This document shows positions 49,435 through 59,049 of a stretch of 64,000 nt of DNA, piece after piece. The translations under genes were made by a program, and so were the position numbers. Below the pieces are notes generated by a model, which saw only the letters and a program-made list of their open reading frames with translations, ran no database searches and was not told the origin of the DNA. Source of the stretch: Raphanus sativus (taxonomy: Eukaryota > Streptophyta > Magnoliopsida > Brassicales > Brassicaceae). Location: positions 10,788,001 to 10,852,000 of the forward strand of contig NC_079516.1 of NCBI RefSeq assembly GCF_000801105.2, read 5' to 3'. Within the stretch, counting starts at the first letter, position 1; every line of letters starts with the position of its first letter.

Positions 49435-49497
49435 AACTAGAAAGGCCACCAGAATGCCCTTTTTCAAAAAAAAAAAAAAAAAAAACTAGAAAGGCCA
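49435..49497 (+). repeat. Tiny poly(A)-tailed insertion with 14-bp direct repeats
   Basis: AACTAGAAAGGCCA occurs at 49435-49448 and 49484-49497. Between them are 17 bp plus an A tract (about 18 A). This looks like an extremely 5'-truncated LINE-mediated insertion in the HEMA1 upstream region, about 250 bp before the start codon. Confidence 0.6.
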
Positions 49498-49745
49498 GCC
49501 ACCCACCAAATCAACAACGAGTGTGGATAAAACGTGTTCTCCACCCGCCAATCAGATATCATCAAAATCTCAATCTCTCCTTTTCCAATTTCTCACACAT
49601 CTCTTAAAAGATTTCCATCCAATCAAAACCCTTCAAACTTTGTACCAAACCGGTTAAACCGGACCCATACTCCCTTCAAATCCTCAATCACATTCTATCA
49701 ACGATCTCATTCCTCCACGTCGTTCCCCATCCCCTCTCTGTTTCC

Positions 49746-51847
49746 ATGGCTGTTTCAAATGCATTCGTGAGTTGCCCAAAGCTTGAGACTTTATTGAAAC
49801 ACCATACTCTATTTTCTTCTTCTTCTTCTGCGTCTACGTCTACGTCTACACCATTGGGTCTCATTGGTGTTCGCTCTCTTCCGAGGAACAATAGAGTCAA
49901 ACGTGGTCTTATCCACAGAGCACGTTGCGAACTTTCTCCGTCTGATTCTGCGACCATCTCTGCTCTCGAACAACTCAAAAACTCTGCACCTGACAGTAAG
50001 TTCTCTCTCTCTCTCTCTCTCTCTTTGGGTTTGTGTTGAGTCTATTAAATCTTTAGATATGTTCATGGTATTGCTAGTGATTGATGTTGTGGCTCTCTTT
50101 GTCAAACAGGATATACAAAGGAGAGAAGCAGCATTGTGGTGATTGGTCTAAGCATTCACACAGCTCCTGTTGAGATGCGTGAGAAGCTTGCTATCCCTGA
50201 AGCTGAATGGCCACGAGCTATTGCTGAATTGTGCGGTTTGAATCATATCGAAGAGGCTGCTGTGCTCAGTACTTGCAACCGTATGGAGATTTATGTTTTA
50301 GCTCTTTCTCACCACCGTGGCGTCAAAGAAGTCACTGAATGGATGTCTAAGGTACCTTTATGGATTGTGTCTTTATTTGCTGCTTTGGCCATGTTCGTCA
50401 GCTACCGATCGCAGCGACGAAATGCTAGCGACCAGCGATTAAAAAATTTGGACCCTAGAAATTCCAACGGTGGAATCAAAATCTCGATTAGAATTTTTTT
50501 TATTTAAAAAAAACAGTCAGCTGCGATCGAATGCACGACCTCCAAACGAACAACTATCAGCGACATTAAGTCGCAGTCGCTGACTCTGGTCGCTGACGCT
50601 AGCAATCAGGAAACGAACAGGGCCTTTGTTTCCTTTACACAGATCATAACACCTCTAGTGAGATTGGTCTTTATTTGTAGTAAGTGTTAACATTATCATG
50701 TTTCGTTTGTCAGACAAGTGGGATTCCAGTTTCGGAGATTTGCCAGCACCGTTTCCTTCTGTACAACAATGATGCTACGCAGCATATATTCGAAGTCTCA
50801 GCTGGTCTCGACTCTCTCGTCCTAGGAGAAGGCCAGATCCTTGCGCAGGTGAAACAAGTTGTTAAAGTTGGCCAAGGAGTGAACGGCTTTGGTAGGAACA
50901 TCAGCGGTCTGTTCAAACACGCCATAACAGTTGGGAAACGTGTCAGAACGGAGACAAACATCGCCGCAGGGGCTGTGTCAGTCAGCTCAGCAGCTGTCGA
51001 ACTTGCTCTGATGAAGCTTCCCAAATCTTCTTCGCACGCGTCGTCCGCTAGGATGTTGATCATCGGCGCAGGGAAGATGGGGAAGCTTGTGATAAAGCAT
51101 TTGGTAGCCAAAGGTTGCAACAAAATGGTGGTGGTCAACAGAAGTGAGGAGAGGGTTACAGCTATACGTGATGAGATCCCTGGCGTTGAGATTTTGTATC
51201 GAACTCTTGATGAGATGCTAGCTTCTGCTGCTGAAGCGGATGTTGTGTTCACCAGCACAGCCTCTGAAGCACCACTGTTCTTGAAGGAGCACGTAGAGAC
51301 TCTCCCTCCTGCAGCTTCTCCGGAGATTGGAGGAGTGAGGCTTTTTGTTGACATCTCTGTTCCAAGAAACGTTGGTTCTTGTGTGAACGAAGTAGAAACC
51401 GCACGGGTTTACAATGTGGACGACCTCAAGGAAGTAGTTGCCGCCAATAAAGAAGACAGGTTGAGGAAAGCGATGGAAGCTCAGACCATTATCGCGGAGG
51501 AGTCAAACCAGTTTGAAGCGTGGAGGGATTCGCTAGAGACGGTTCCTACGATCAAGAAGTTAAGAGCTTATGCAGAGAGAATCAGGATGGCAGAGCTGGA
51601 GAAGTGCATGTCCAAAATGGGAGATGACATCAACAAGAAAACGACGAGAGCTGTTGATGACTTAAGCCGAGGTATCGTGAACAGGTTTTTACATGGTCCA
51701 ATGCAGCATCTGAGATGTGATGGGAGTGACAGTAGAACGCTCAGCGAGACACTTGAGAATATGCATGCTTTGAACAGAATGTATGGTCTCGAGAAGGACA
51801 TTTTGGAGGAGAAGCTCAAGGCGATAACATCGGGACAACAAAAGTAA
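49746..51847 (+). CDS. HEMA1: Glutamyl-tRNA reductase 1, chloroplastic
   Basis: Three exons, 49746..49995, 50110..50351 and 50714..51847, encode 541 residues (Arabidopsis HEMA1 has 543). Residues 1 to about 70 form a Ser/Arg-rich plastid transit peptide with a (TTC/TCT) serine run. The catalytic domain contains [20 protein letters not shown] and the active-site Cys near residue 139 in [10 protein letters not shown]. The QILAQVKQ region follows. The NADPH domain has [10 protein letters not shown] at about 281-290. The C-terminal dimerisation helix ends [13 protein letters not shown]. The enzyme reduces glutamyl-tRNA(Glu) to glutamate-1-semialdehyde, the committed step of tetrapyrrole synthesis. 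Intron 2 holds a MITE. The frame is intact and the gene is probably functional. Confidence 0.96.
50387..50624. mobile_element. MITE in HEMA1 intron 2, TSD TTT
   Basis: The left end GGCCATGTTCGTCAGC and the inverted right end GGCCCTGTTCGTTTCC form imperfect inverted repeats, each flanked by TTT (50384-50386, 50625-50627). The subterminal 'gctgcgatcg/gtcgctgac' motifs can pair over most of the 238-bp length. The TIR and 3-bp duplication suggest a PIF/Harbinger affinity. Confidence 0.7.
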
Positions 51848-51930
51848 AAGATAGGGTCCGGTCCATCTCTTTTGACAGACAATATTACATGGATATGGCT
51901 TCCCTGCAAATCCGAGTAAATTGCATATAT

Positions 51931-51990
51931 ATCATTAAGCTGAGGATCTATATGATTCATATCATTAAGCTGAGGATCTATATGATTCAT
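51931..51990 (+). repeat. Exact 30-bp tandem duplication in the HEMA1 3' region
   Basis: The unit 51931-51960 is repeated without change at 51961-51990. The second copy overlaps the target-site duplication of the adjacent Mutator-like element. Confidence 0.97.
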
Positions 51991-51994
51991 TTAA

Positions 51995-53738
51995 GGGAAA
52001 ATTGTCAATAGAGAACAAAAAGACAAGGGTGTTGTCCCTTTGGTATAAATTCTTTTTTGTCCAATTTTTCTCTTTTTTACCCTTTGTATTTCTAAAAACT
52101 AATGAAATAAATAGTTTTGTGAATCAAAAAAATATTAAAAATGCAAACAATTAATAAAACACATATATACACAAGCTGATATTTTTTTCTTCTTCAAAAA
52201 GTTTATAAATAAAAATTTGAAAATACGTTCTACTAAAGGTAGAATGTGCCTTCTACGGAAAATGATATAGTAGAAAACGATTTCTAAAATAAACACGTTC
52301 ATCTACTATTTTTAGAACGTACATTCTACTATTTACTAAATTTCTAAATAAGTGGAATGCACATTCTACTAATCCTAAAGCTATCTACTTTTCGTCTGGA
52401 TGCATCTTCTACTTTTATTAAGTATTCTAAATTTTGCGGAATGTGTTTTCTAAAATGTACTCTTACGTCTACTAAAAGTAGAAAGCGTGTTCTGGATTTT
52501 TGTCAATCTTCTAAACTTTTAGAAGGCGCCTTCTACGGATAAGATTACCTGATTTTTGCGAAAATTAATGAAAGTTTCAGTTAAGGAAATATTCTAAAAA
52601 TGTCCTAAAAATATTCTAACTTCCTAAAACGTATTATTTTCGATTTTAATTGTCAAATATTTTTAAAAAAATGATTTTCCCTTGTCTTCTTCATTAATCT
52701 ATGGTTTTCCATAGTTTTTCTTTTGATTTTTTCATAAACTCTTGTTCTATATGATACATATCTATACAACATGTGGTGTTTTGAAATTAGGTGCAATTTT
52801 TTTTGTAAAGTTTTATTTTTATTTTATTAAAGTTTACAAATTTATTTTTATTAAAAACATCTTTAAAAGTTTTATTTTATTTAAAAGTTTGATAAAATTA
52901 AAAAGGTTACAAACATTTTAAACTTTTTATAAAAATAAAACTTTGTAAATTTTTTTTAATAAAGTTAGTTTAAATTTTTTACTAAAATTTTTTATTAAAA
53001 TTTATTTTTATTTTTATAAAGTTTAAATTTTTTATTTAATTAAAGTTTTATAAAATGTTTTAAACTTTTTATAAAAATAAAACTTTGTAAAATGTTTTTA
53101 ATAAGTTTATTTAACGTTTTTATTTAAAAATTGTAAATTGTTTTTATTTTTACAAATTTTTTTTTATTAAAAAAAATTAAAAGTTTTATTTTATTTTCCC
53201 TTTTTAAAAACTTTTTAATTATTTTTTTTAAATTCTTTTAGTTTAATGTGTTTAATAAAAACTTTAGACAAACTTTATAAAATTTGTAAACTTTATAAAA
53301 ATAAAAATAAAACTTTACAAAAAGTTTTTAATAAAAAGTTCAAACAAACTTTATAGAAATACATTTTAATTTTTTTTATATTTATTAAAATTTTTGATAA
53401 AATTAAAAAGTTTACATACATTTTAAACTCTTTGTAAACTGTTTTTTATTAGGTTGATTTAACGTTTTTATTAAAAAAATGTAAATCATTTTTATTTTTA
53501 TTAAGTTTTACAAAGTTTATTTTTATTAAAAAATTAAAAGTTTTATTTTTATTTTCCCTTTTTAAACGTTTTTAATTATTATTATTTTAAATTATATTAG
53601 TTTAATGTGTTTAATTAGATTAATCAAAGGTTAGTTTTGGGATTATAAAAGAAATTATATTAAAGGGACAACTAAATGATGGTTTTATACTATAGGGACA
53701 ACAATGCTGAATTTTTGTTCTGTTTTGGCAATTTTCCC
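51995..53738. mobile_element. Non-autonomous Mutator-like TIR element with 9-bp TSD
   Basis: The 9-mer TTCATTTAA flanks both ends (51986-51994 and 53739-53747). Termini are GGGAAAATTGTCAA and, inverted from the right, GGGAAAATTGCCAAAA. A 9-bp duplication is typical of the Mutator superfamily. The interior is 1.74 kb, very AT-rich, with many 'aaaagtttttaataaa' repeats from 52800 to 53550 and no transposase. It begins 147 bp after the HEMA1 stop codon. Confidence 0.8.
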
Positions 53739-53747
53739 TTCATTTAA

Positions 53748-54480
53748 TTTGTGTACAAGGGACAGGTTTCTTTTGCTAACATTTTATGTCGTCTAAAGTG
53801 CAAGTTTTTGTGAAGCTAAGCAAGCTTTTTTGCATGTTTTTTGCTTCATAAACTCGAATATAACGGTACTGATCCAAGTACTGTTACTCTTCTGTAATAT
53901 ATAAACTTTGGTTAATATGATATAGAGATGTTTTTCCTTTTGTTTATTATATTTTTTTTTGTAAACTAATTTTATTATATATTTCACCTGCTTATTATAT
54001 CAAATTTCTATAACGATTTGCTTATCATTATTTGGATTATATGTTTTATCTTAATTAGTGTTTGACTTTGTTTTTCTTTGCTAAATCGCTTTTAAAAACG
54101 ACTTTTAGATTTTTGATAATACAATCTGAGTGGGTAACAAATACACATCATGATCAAGTTCAATCTACATTTGGGATATCTAATATATTAAGAATGAAGT
54201 ACAATTTACAATTAACTCTTACTTCTCCTAATATATTACAAGTCTATGCCATTGCCTAAACCTTATTTAACACTTAATTTAAACCACATAAATTTAAGGT
54301 TAATTGCGCTCCATATACACGGAAAAAAGTTTATTTAGTTCCTTGGTTGTTCCACTGTTCGTATTTTCAATATCCCGATAAAGTCCTTATAACATAGAAG
54401 CACTCTATCTGAATCTCCGGTAAACATAAACTCGTTCCTCCCCCTTCGTATCTTTTTCTTAATTACAGTGAAATAAATCC
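53748..54480. other. AT-rich intergenic DNA
   Basis: No gene or element is recognised. Confidence 0.5.
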
Positions 54481-55440
54481 AATGCTTATTCTGCTCTTCT
54501 TCTCTCTCCCTCGCAAATTCTTTTCTTCGTCGCCATCCCCATCGTACCTCCTTGTTCCGCCTCCTCTCCTGTTAAGCCATGGCTTCTCCACTTCCTCCTT
54601 GCTTCATCATCTCTGTTTTTCGTTTGGATTACTGCCGGATCCAGCAATTTGAATCGGGTTTCTAGGTGTGTATCTAACTTCTATGGAGTGATGGAGAGGT
54701 CGTGGAAGGTTGGATCTTTGCAGGAGGCGCCGCCGTGATTGTAGATCGAGGGTTTGCTATAGCCAAATCTGGATCAGATCTGCTTCGGAGGGTCTGCCGG
54801 AGTGGCAGAGCGTCGCTGCCTCCACTGCCTTCTCTTGTCTCTTCCGTCGGCGGCTCTTGTAAGAACTTCCCCGTCTAGTACCTTTGGTCTATGATGAAAA
54901 GATGATGTAGAGGCTTTCGCTGGGGAACTCCTCCCGTTCGGATTTCACAGCAGTCACCAAGGCGTCTTCTTTGGCTTGAGTTCTGTCTTTGGTTTGTGAT
55001 GTCTCAGGGTTCGTGCCGTTCCTCTGCTCTGTTTTTCCTTGGTTTGACGGGTCCTTCCTCTGTATTAGGGAGTTTTTTTATTTTTTTAAGACTCAGAATC
55101 TCTGAGACACCACTGCTTTGATTAGCTATTCAATATAGGTGGTTTCTTGTTCGATGGTCTGTTCCCGAGTTTGGCTCCATCATCTTTAAACGCAAAGTCT
55201 CTCTGTTATTGCTAACACACAAGCTGTTCTCAATAGTTTGGGTTTATTTTAGTCAATCATTATTTGCTCTAGTTTGTGTACGTCTCTGTTTCAATTGTCT
55301 ATGTTTTTTCCTCTCGTTTTCCATTTGTGGGCATCTGTCTCTGGAGACTATTGTTTAGTCTGCCGGCTTTGTTTCCGGGATTCTTTTAATCGCCGGCATT
55401 GTAATATGTTGTCTATGTTAATATAAAAATCCTCTAGTGT
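54481..55440 (+). other. GC-richer repeat-like block, unknown
   Basis: A CT-rich leader and an ATG (atggcttctccacttcctcc, about 54579) begin a frame that soon stops. The tail (about 55330-55440) looks like a plant 3' UTR or retroelement tail. 'gtttcaattgtctat' occurs at about 55288 and about 55438. It may be a non-autonomous retrotransposon or an untranslated transcript. I cannot assign a family. Confidence 0.3.
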
Positions 55441-55989
55441 TTCAATTGTCTATATCGCCTCAAACAAACCACCGATTTTAACTTTAAGTCAAACCACATC
55501 AGTTCCATAGTTCGGTCAATTTGTTTCATTCTACTCGGATTAGAAAGTCTTCGAATTTGCAGAAAAACTATATGATATATTCTTAAGATTAATGAATATC
55601 TTCCTATTAATTTATCTATATACAGTTAAAAACTCTATAAATTAATAATGTTAAGAATTTAATATTTTATTAAATTATAGAGTTAATAGTTTACAGAAAT
55701 TTTCATATTTTTAGATTTATATCTTTTAAAATGGGTTTTATGTATACATATGAAGAATACCTAATTTACGTTATATGTATTGCTTTAGTTTTATTGATGC
55801 AAATTTTATATTGTTTTTATTTGGGGTATACAGTAAATACAAATGTATTTTAAGTATAAAATAACAAAATAAATATTAGTTTATTTAGAGAGATTAAGAA
55901 ATAATAAATATAAAATTTACTATGAATGAAAAATAAGCTATGCAAGATATTTATTATATTTATATAAACATTATGAACACTACTTATTA

Positions 55990-56228
55990 CTCCCACCATT
56001 TCATATTAAGCGTCGTTCTAGATTTTAAATTTTGTTTCAATAAAAGTATTGTTTTTTATTTCCAATGCAAATATTAGCTGAATTTTCCAAACTTTACCCT
56101 TATTTTTAAAGTCATTAATTAATAAAAATTAAAAAACATATATTGAATAGCGTAAAACTGAAAATTGTTAAATTTTCTTAATTCTTGTGCAAACATCTTA
56201 AACGATACTTATTCTGTAACAAATAGAG
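55990..56228. mobile_element. Stowaway-like MITE, TSD TA
   Basis: The left end is CTCCCACCATTTCATATTAAG, flanked by TA (55988-55989). The degenerate inverted right end is CTCTATTTGTTACAG, flanked by TA (56229-56230). The 239-bp length is typical of Tc1/mariner-derived MITEs. Confidence 0.55.
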
Positions 56229-56805
56229 TAATTTATGTTTATATTGGGACCACATATTTACATAAAATTATATTAAAATATTATTTTTCTTTTTATCGAA
56301 TTGTGTCAAATTTTACTTGCCCAAATCGGGCCATGTAAAATTTATTAATTATATTGTTTATTAATTTATAGAATATTAATTTATGTAGTTTCTACTGTAT
56401 TAACTAACCAAATATAGTTTATCTAGAAAACTAATATGTATACTGACCAAATTCGCATATTACAATATATTCTCTTTAACAAACATGTAAATCAGGTTTA
56501 ATATATTTTAGTTTAAATTTTCAGGAAAAAAACAATATATGGGGTTACACTAAATTCAATGGTAATTGTAAATTCTGATACAGCAAAAAAAATTTAAAAT
56601 CATAACCAAATGGCCGAACTCAATAACATAAATTATTAGCTAACTAATTTTTTTAAAGCTATACTTATTTTTAAAGTTTTTGTCAAAACATGTATTTATT
56701 TAAAAAATCTAATATCAATTTTACAGTTTATATAAAAACTTTAAATTAACAAAAAATAACAATATATCTTTAATAAACCCCATAAGTATTCTTATTAATC
56801 TAATA

Positions 56806-57040
56806 CTCCCTCCATTTTTCAATGTATGATGGTTTAGAGAGTTTTTGATATTTCAATATGTAAGATGTTTTCATTTTTATGTAGCTTTTGATTTTATTGA
56901 AAATTGTGTAGCCAATAGTATTTTGTTTTCTATTTCTAATTGCTTGGATAGTTTCAATTAATATTTTAATAATATTTATATGGTAAAAAGTAACTTTCTC
57001 AATACTTGTGCAAATGTCTAAAACATCATACATTAAGAAA
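56806..57040. mobile_element. Stowaway-like MITE at the edge of the Copia element
   Basis: Begins TA-CTCCCTCCATTTTTC. The internal 'aatgtatgatggtttag' is mirrored by 'ctaaaacatcatacatt' at about 57019-57035. The outermost right terminus is degenerate, and the Copia element inserted just beyond it. Confidence 0.55.
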
Positions 57041-57048
57041 GTATGTTA

Positions 57049-57226
57049 TGTTATATTTACATTTATTGTGATGTCGATTATAGGAAGTCTTGTTCACCAA
57101 AATTTACTTGTACTTGGTCTCCAAGCTAAACTCTCTCATTGTATCACTATATAAGGAGTTCATTATTCATGGAATAAGACACACCAATTCCTCTATTCTC
57201 TTCTCTTTTATTCTTTACTCAAAACA
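57049..57226 (+). repeat. 5' LTR of the Copia element
   Basis: TG...CA termini. It contains a TATA-like 'ctatataagga' at about 57150, a likely promoter. Confidence 0.95.
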
Positions 57227-57227
57227 C

Positions 57228-57245
57228 GTTATCAGCACGAAGCTC
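57228..57245 (+). other. Probable primer-binding site of the Copia element
   Basis: GTTATCAGCACGAAGCTC directly follows the 5' LTR, where the primer-binding site must lie. It is not the canonical TGGTATCAGAGC; the cognate tRNA was not determined. Confidence 0.5.
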
Positions 57246-57491
57246 TAGCAAGCCAATAGGTATAGATTTTTTTTTTCAGTTTTAGTTTATTTCTATTCTT
57301 TCTTTAAATCATGTTTATTATCAATGCATGGTTTGTAAGAATTGATTTATACACAATATGAGCTTAGGAGCTTTAGTCGACAATATTGATCTATCCTTAT
57401 TTCAAAAAAAGAAAATCGTTTGATTTAAAAGAGATCTTGTCGATGTTTATAAGCTAATGCCCAGTATGTGTTTCTTAAATCATATGTGATG

Positions 57492-57493
<2 letters not shown>

Positions 57494-57532
<39 letters not shown>
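57494..57532. repeat. (AT)n microsatellite in the Copia leader
   Basis: About 19 AT units in the untranslated leader between the primer-binding site and gag. Confidence 0.9.
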
Positions 57533-57535
<3 letters not shown>

Positions 57536-57899
57536 ATATCATCATGTTAGCATACACGTTTATAGTTTATTGCTTTCATTCGATTAAATCATATGTTAGC
57601 ATACACGATTTAAATCATATGCAGAAGTTTGTTGCTTAATGATTAGCATGCAATTTTTAGGGCTTACTCATAGTTTAATAATTTACGGCTGCATCCCATA
57701 CTTTTATTAATATTGTCTCTATGGCTGTATCACATAGATATGTAAGATACTTAATATTGTTTCGGTCTTTGACTTAGTTAAACTGCAATAACTTGACTTG
57801 TAAAATCATTAATGCATTAATCATAGATTATTGATATTACCTTTTTATTATTATTATTATTTTTCTTTTATTCTATTTTATTTTATTGTTTCAGTGAAC

Positions 57900-58905
57900 T
57901 ATATCAACGTTTACTAGTTTTAAATTTGAAGTTCTTGATATCACTGGAAACAATTACTTGGCTTGGGCTTTAGATGCCGAATTTCCTAAGTGCAAAGAGA
58001 CTTGAAGTTATAATCCTAGAAGGAAATGAATCTGAAAGCCAAGATAAAGCAAAAACTATGATACTCCTTCGTCATCACCTCCATGTAGTCTCAAGAATGA
58101 GTACTTGACGGTGAAAGATCCGCAAATCCTTTGGAACAACTTAAAGGAAAGGTATGACCACCAGAAAACTGTGATTTTACCTAAAGCTCGGTATGAATGG
58201 ACACATCTGAGATTACAAGACTAAGTCTGTAAGTGATTACAACTCAGCCTTGTTCAAAATTACCTCCAAGTTGGAGTTATGTGGAGAGAAAATCACGGAA
58301 GCTGATAAGTTAGAGAAGACATTCTCTACTTTTCATGAAAATAATGTTGTCCTGTAGACACAATACCGTGAAAAGGGATTCCAGAAGTATTCCCAACTTA
58401 TATCTTGTCTCATTGTGGCTGAGCAAAACAATGAGCTTTTGATGAAAAATCAGGGATTACGTCCAACTGGTTCTACTCCATTCCCCGAAGCGAATGTGAC
58501 TGAACAGAACAACACTGGCCGCAGAAATGGCTACACTCGTGGTCGCGATCGTGGTCGTGGACATGGTCGTGGAGATACACGTGGGCGTGGATATGGTCAG
58601 ATTTGAGTCCGAGGAGTTTCTTTTAAGAACTCTAACTCTCACCAGAAGTGGGAAAACAAGGATGTCAACAAGGATGGTAACAAACAAGCAACTGAATGTT
58701 ACCGATGTAGAAGTAAAGACCATTGGGCTCGTACGTGCCGTACACCAAAGCATCTTGTTGATCTGTATCAAAAATCAGTAAAACAAAAGGGAAAGAATGT
58801 GGAAACAAATATGGTGTACAAAGGTGGAGAGGGAGACTTTGATATGGTTGATGCCACTCACCTTGTCATTTCTGATTTTCTCAAGAAGATAAAAAGTGAT
58901 TGAGC
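57900..58905 (+). pseudogene. Copia gag, broken
   Basis: Recognisable pieces are FEVLDITGNNYLAWALDAEF (about 57928), EYLTVKDPQILWNNLKERYD (about 58100), KARYEWTHLRLQD (about 58183), AEQNNELLMKNQGLRPTGST (about 58418) and a CCHC zinc knuckle (CYRCRSKDHWARTC, about 58699). An RGR-rich stretch precedes the knuckle. Several frameshifts separate the blocks, so no full capsid protein is encoded. Confidence 0.85.
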
Positions 58906-59049
58906 AATAAATATTAAAGAGATGCTTTGTTTTTATTTATTTATGAGCTTTTAATTATTTGGCTTTTGATTTTTATTTATTATGGTGTTGTTTCTTTTGC
59001 ATTAATGAATTTAATCTATTTTATTATTTTATGAGATTATAATTTATTT

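Larger units (their letters stand above)
55441..57043. other. AT-rich intergenic DNA with two Stowaway-like MITEs
   Basis: Apart from the two MITEs annotated separately, no gene is seen. Confidence 0.5.

Noticed and set aside
50710..51354. 214-codon antisense frame across HEMA1 exon 3
   Set aside because: Shadow of a strongly conserved exon on the plus strand.
54579..54900. Possible gene start with ATG after a CT-rich leader
   Set aside because: The frame stops quickly, no conserved domain or splice structure could be followed, and the tail looks retroelement-like.
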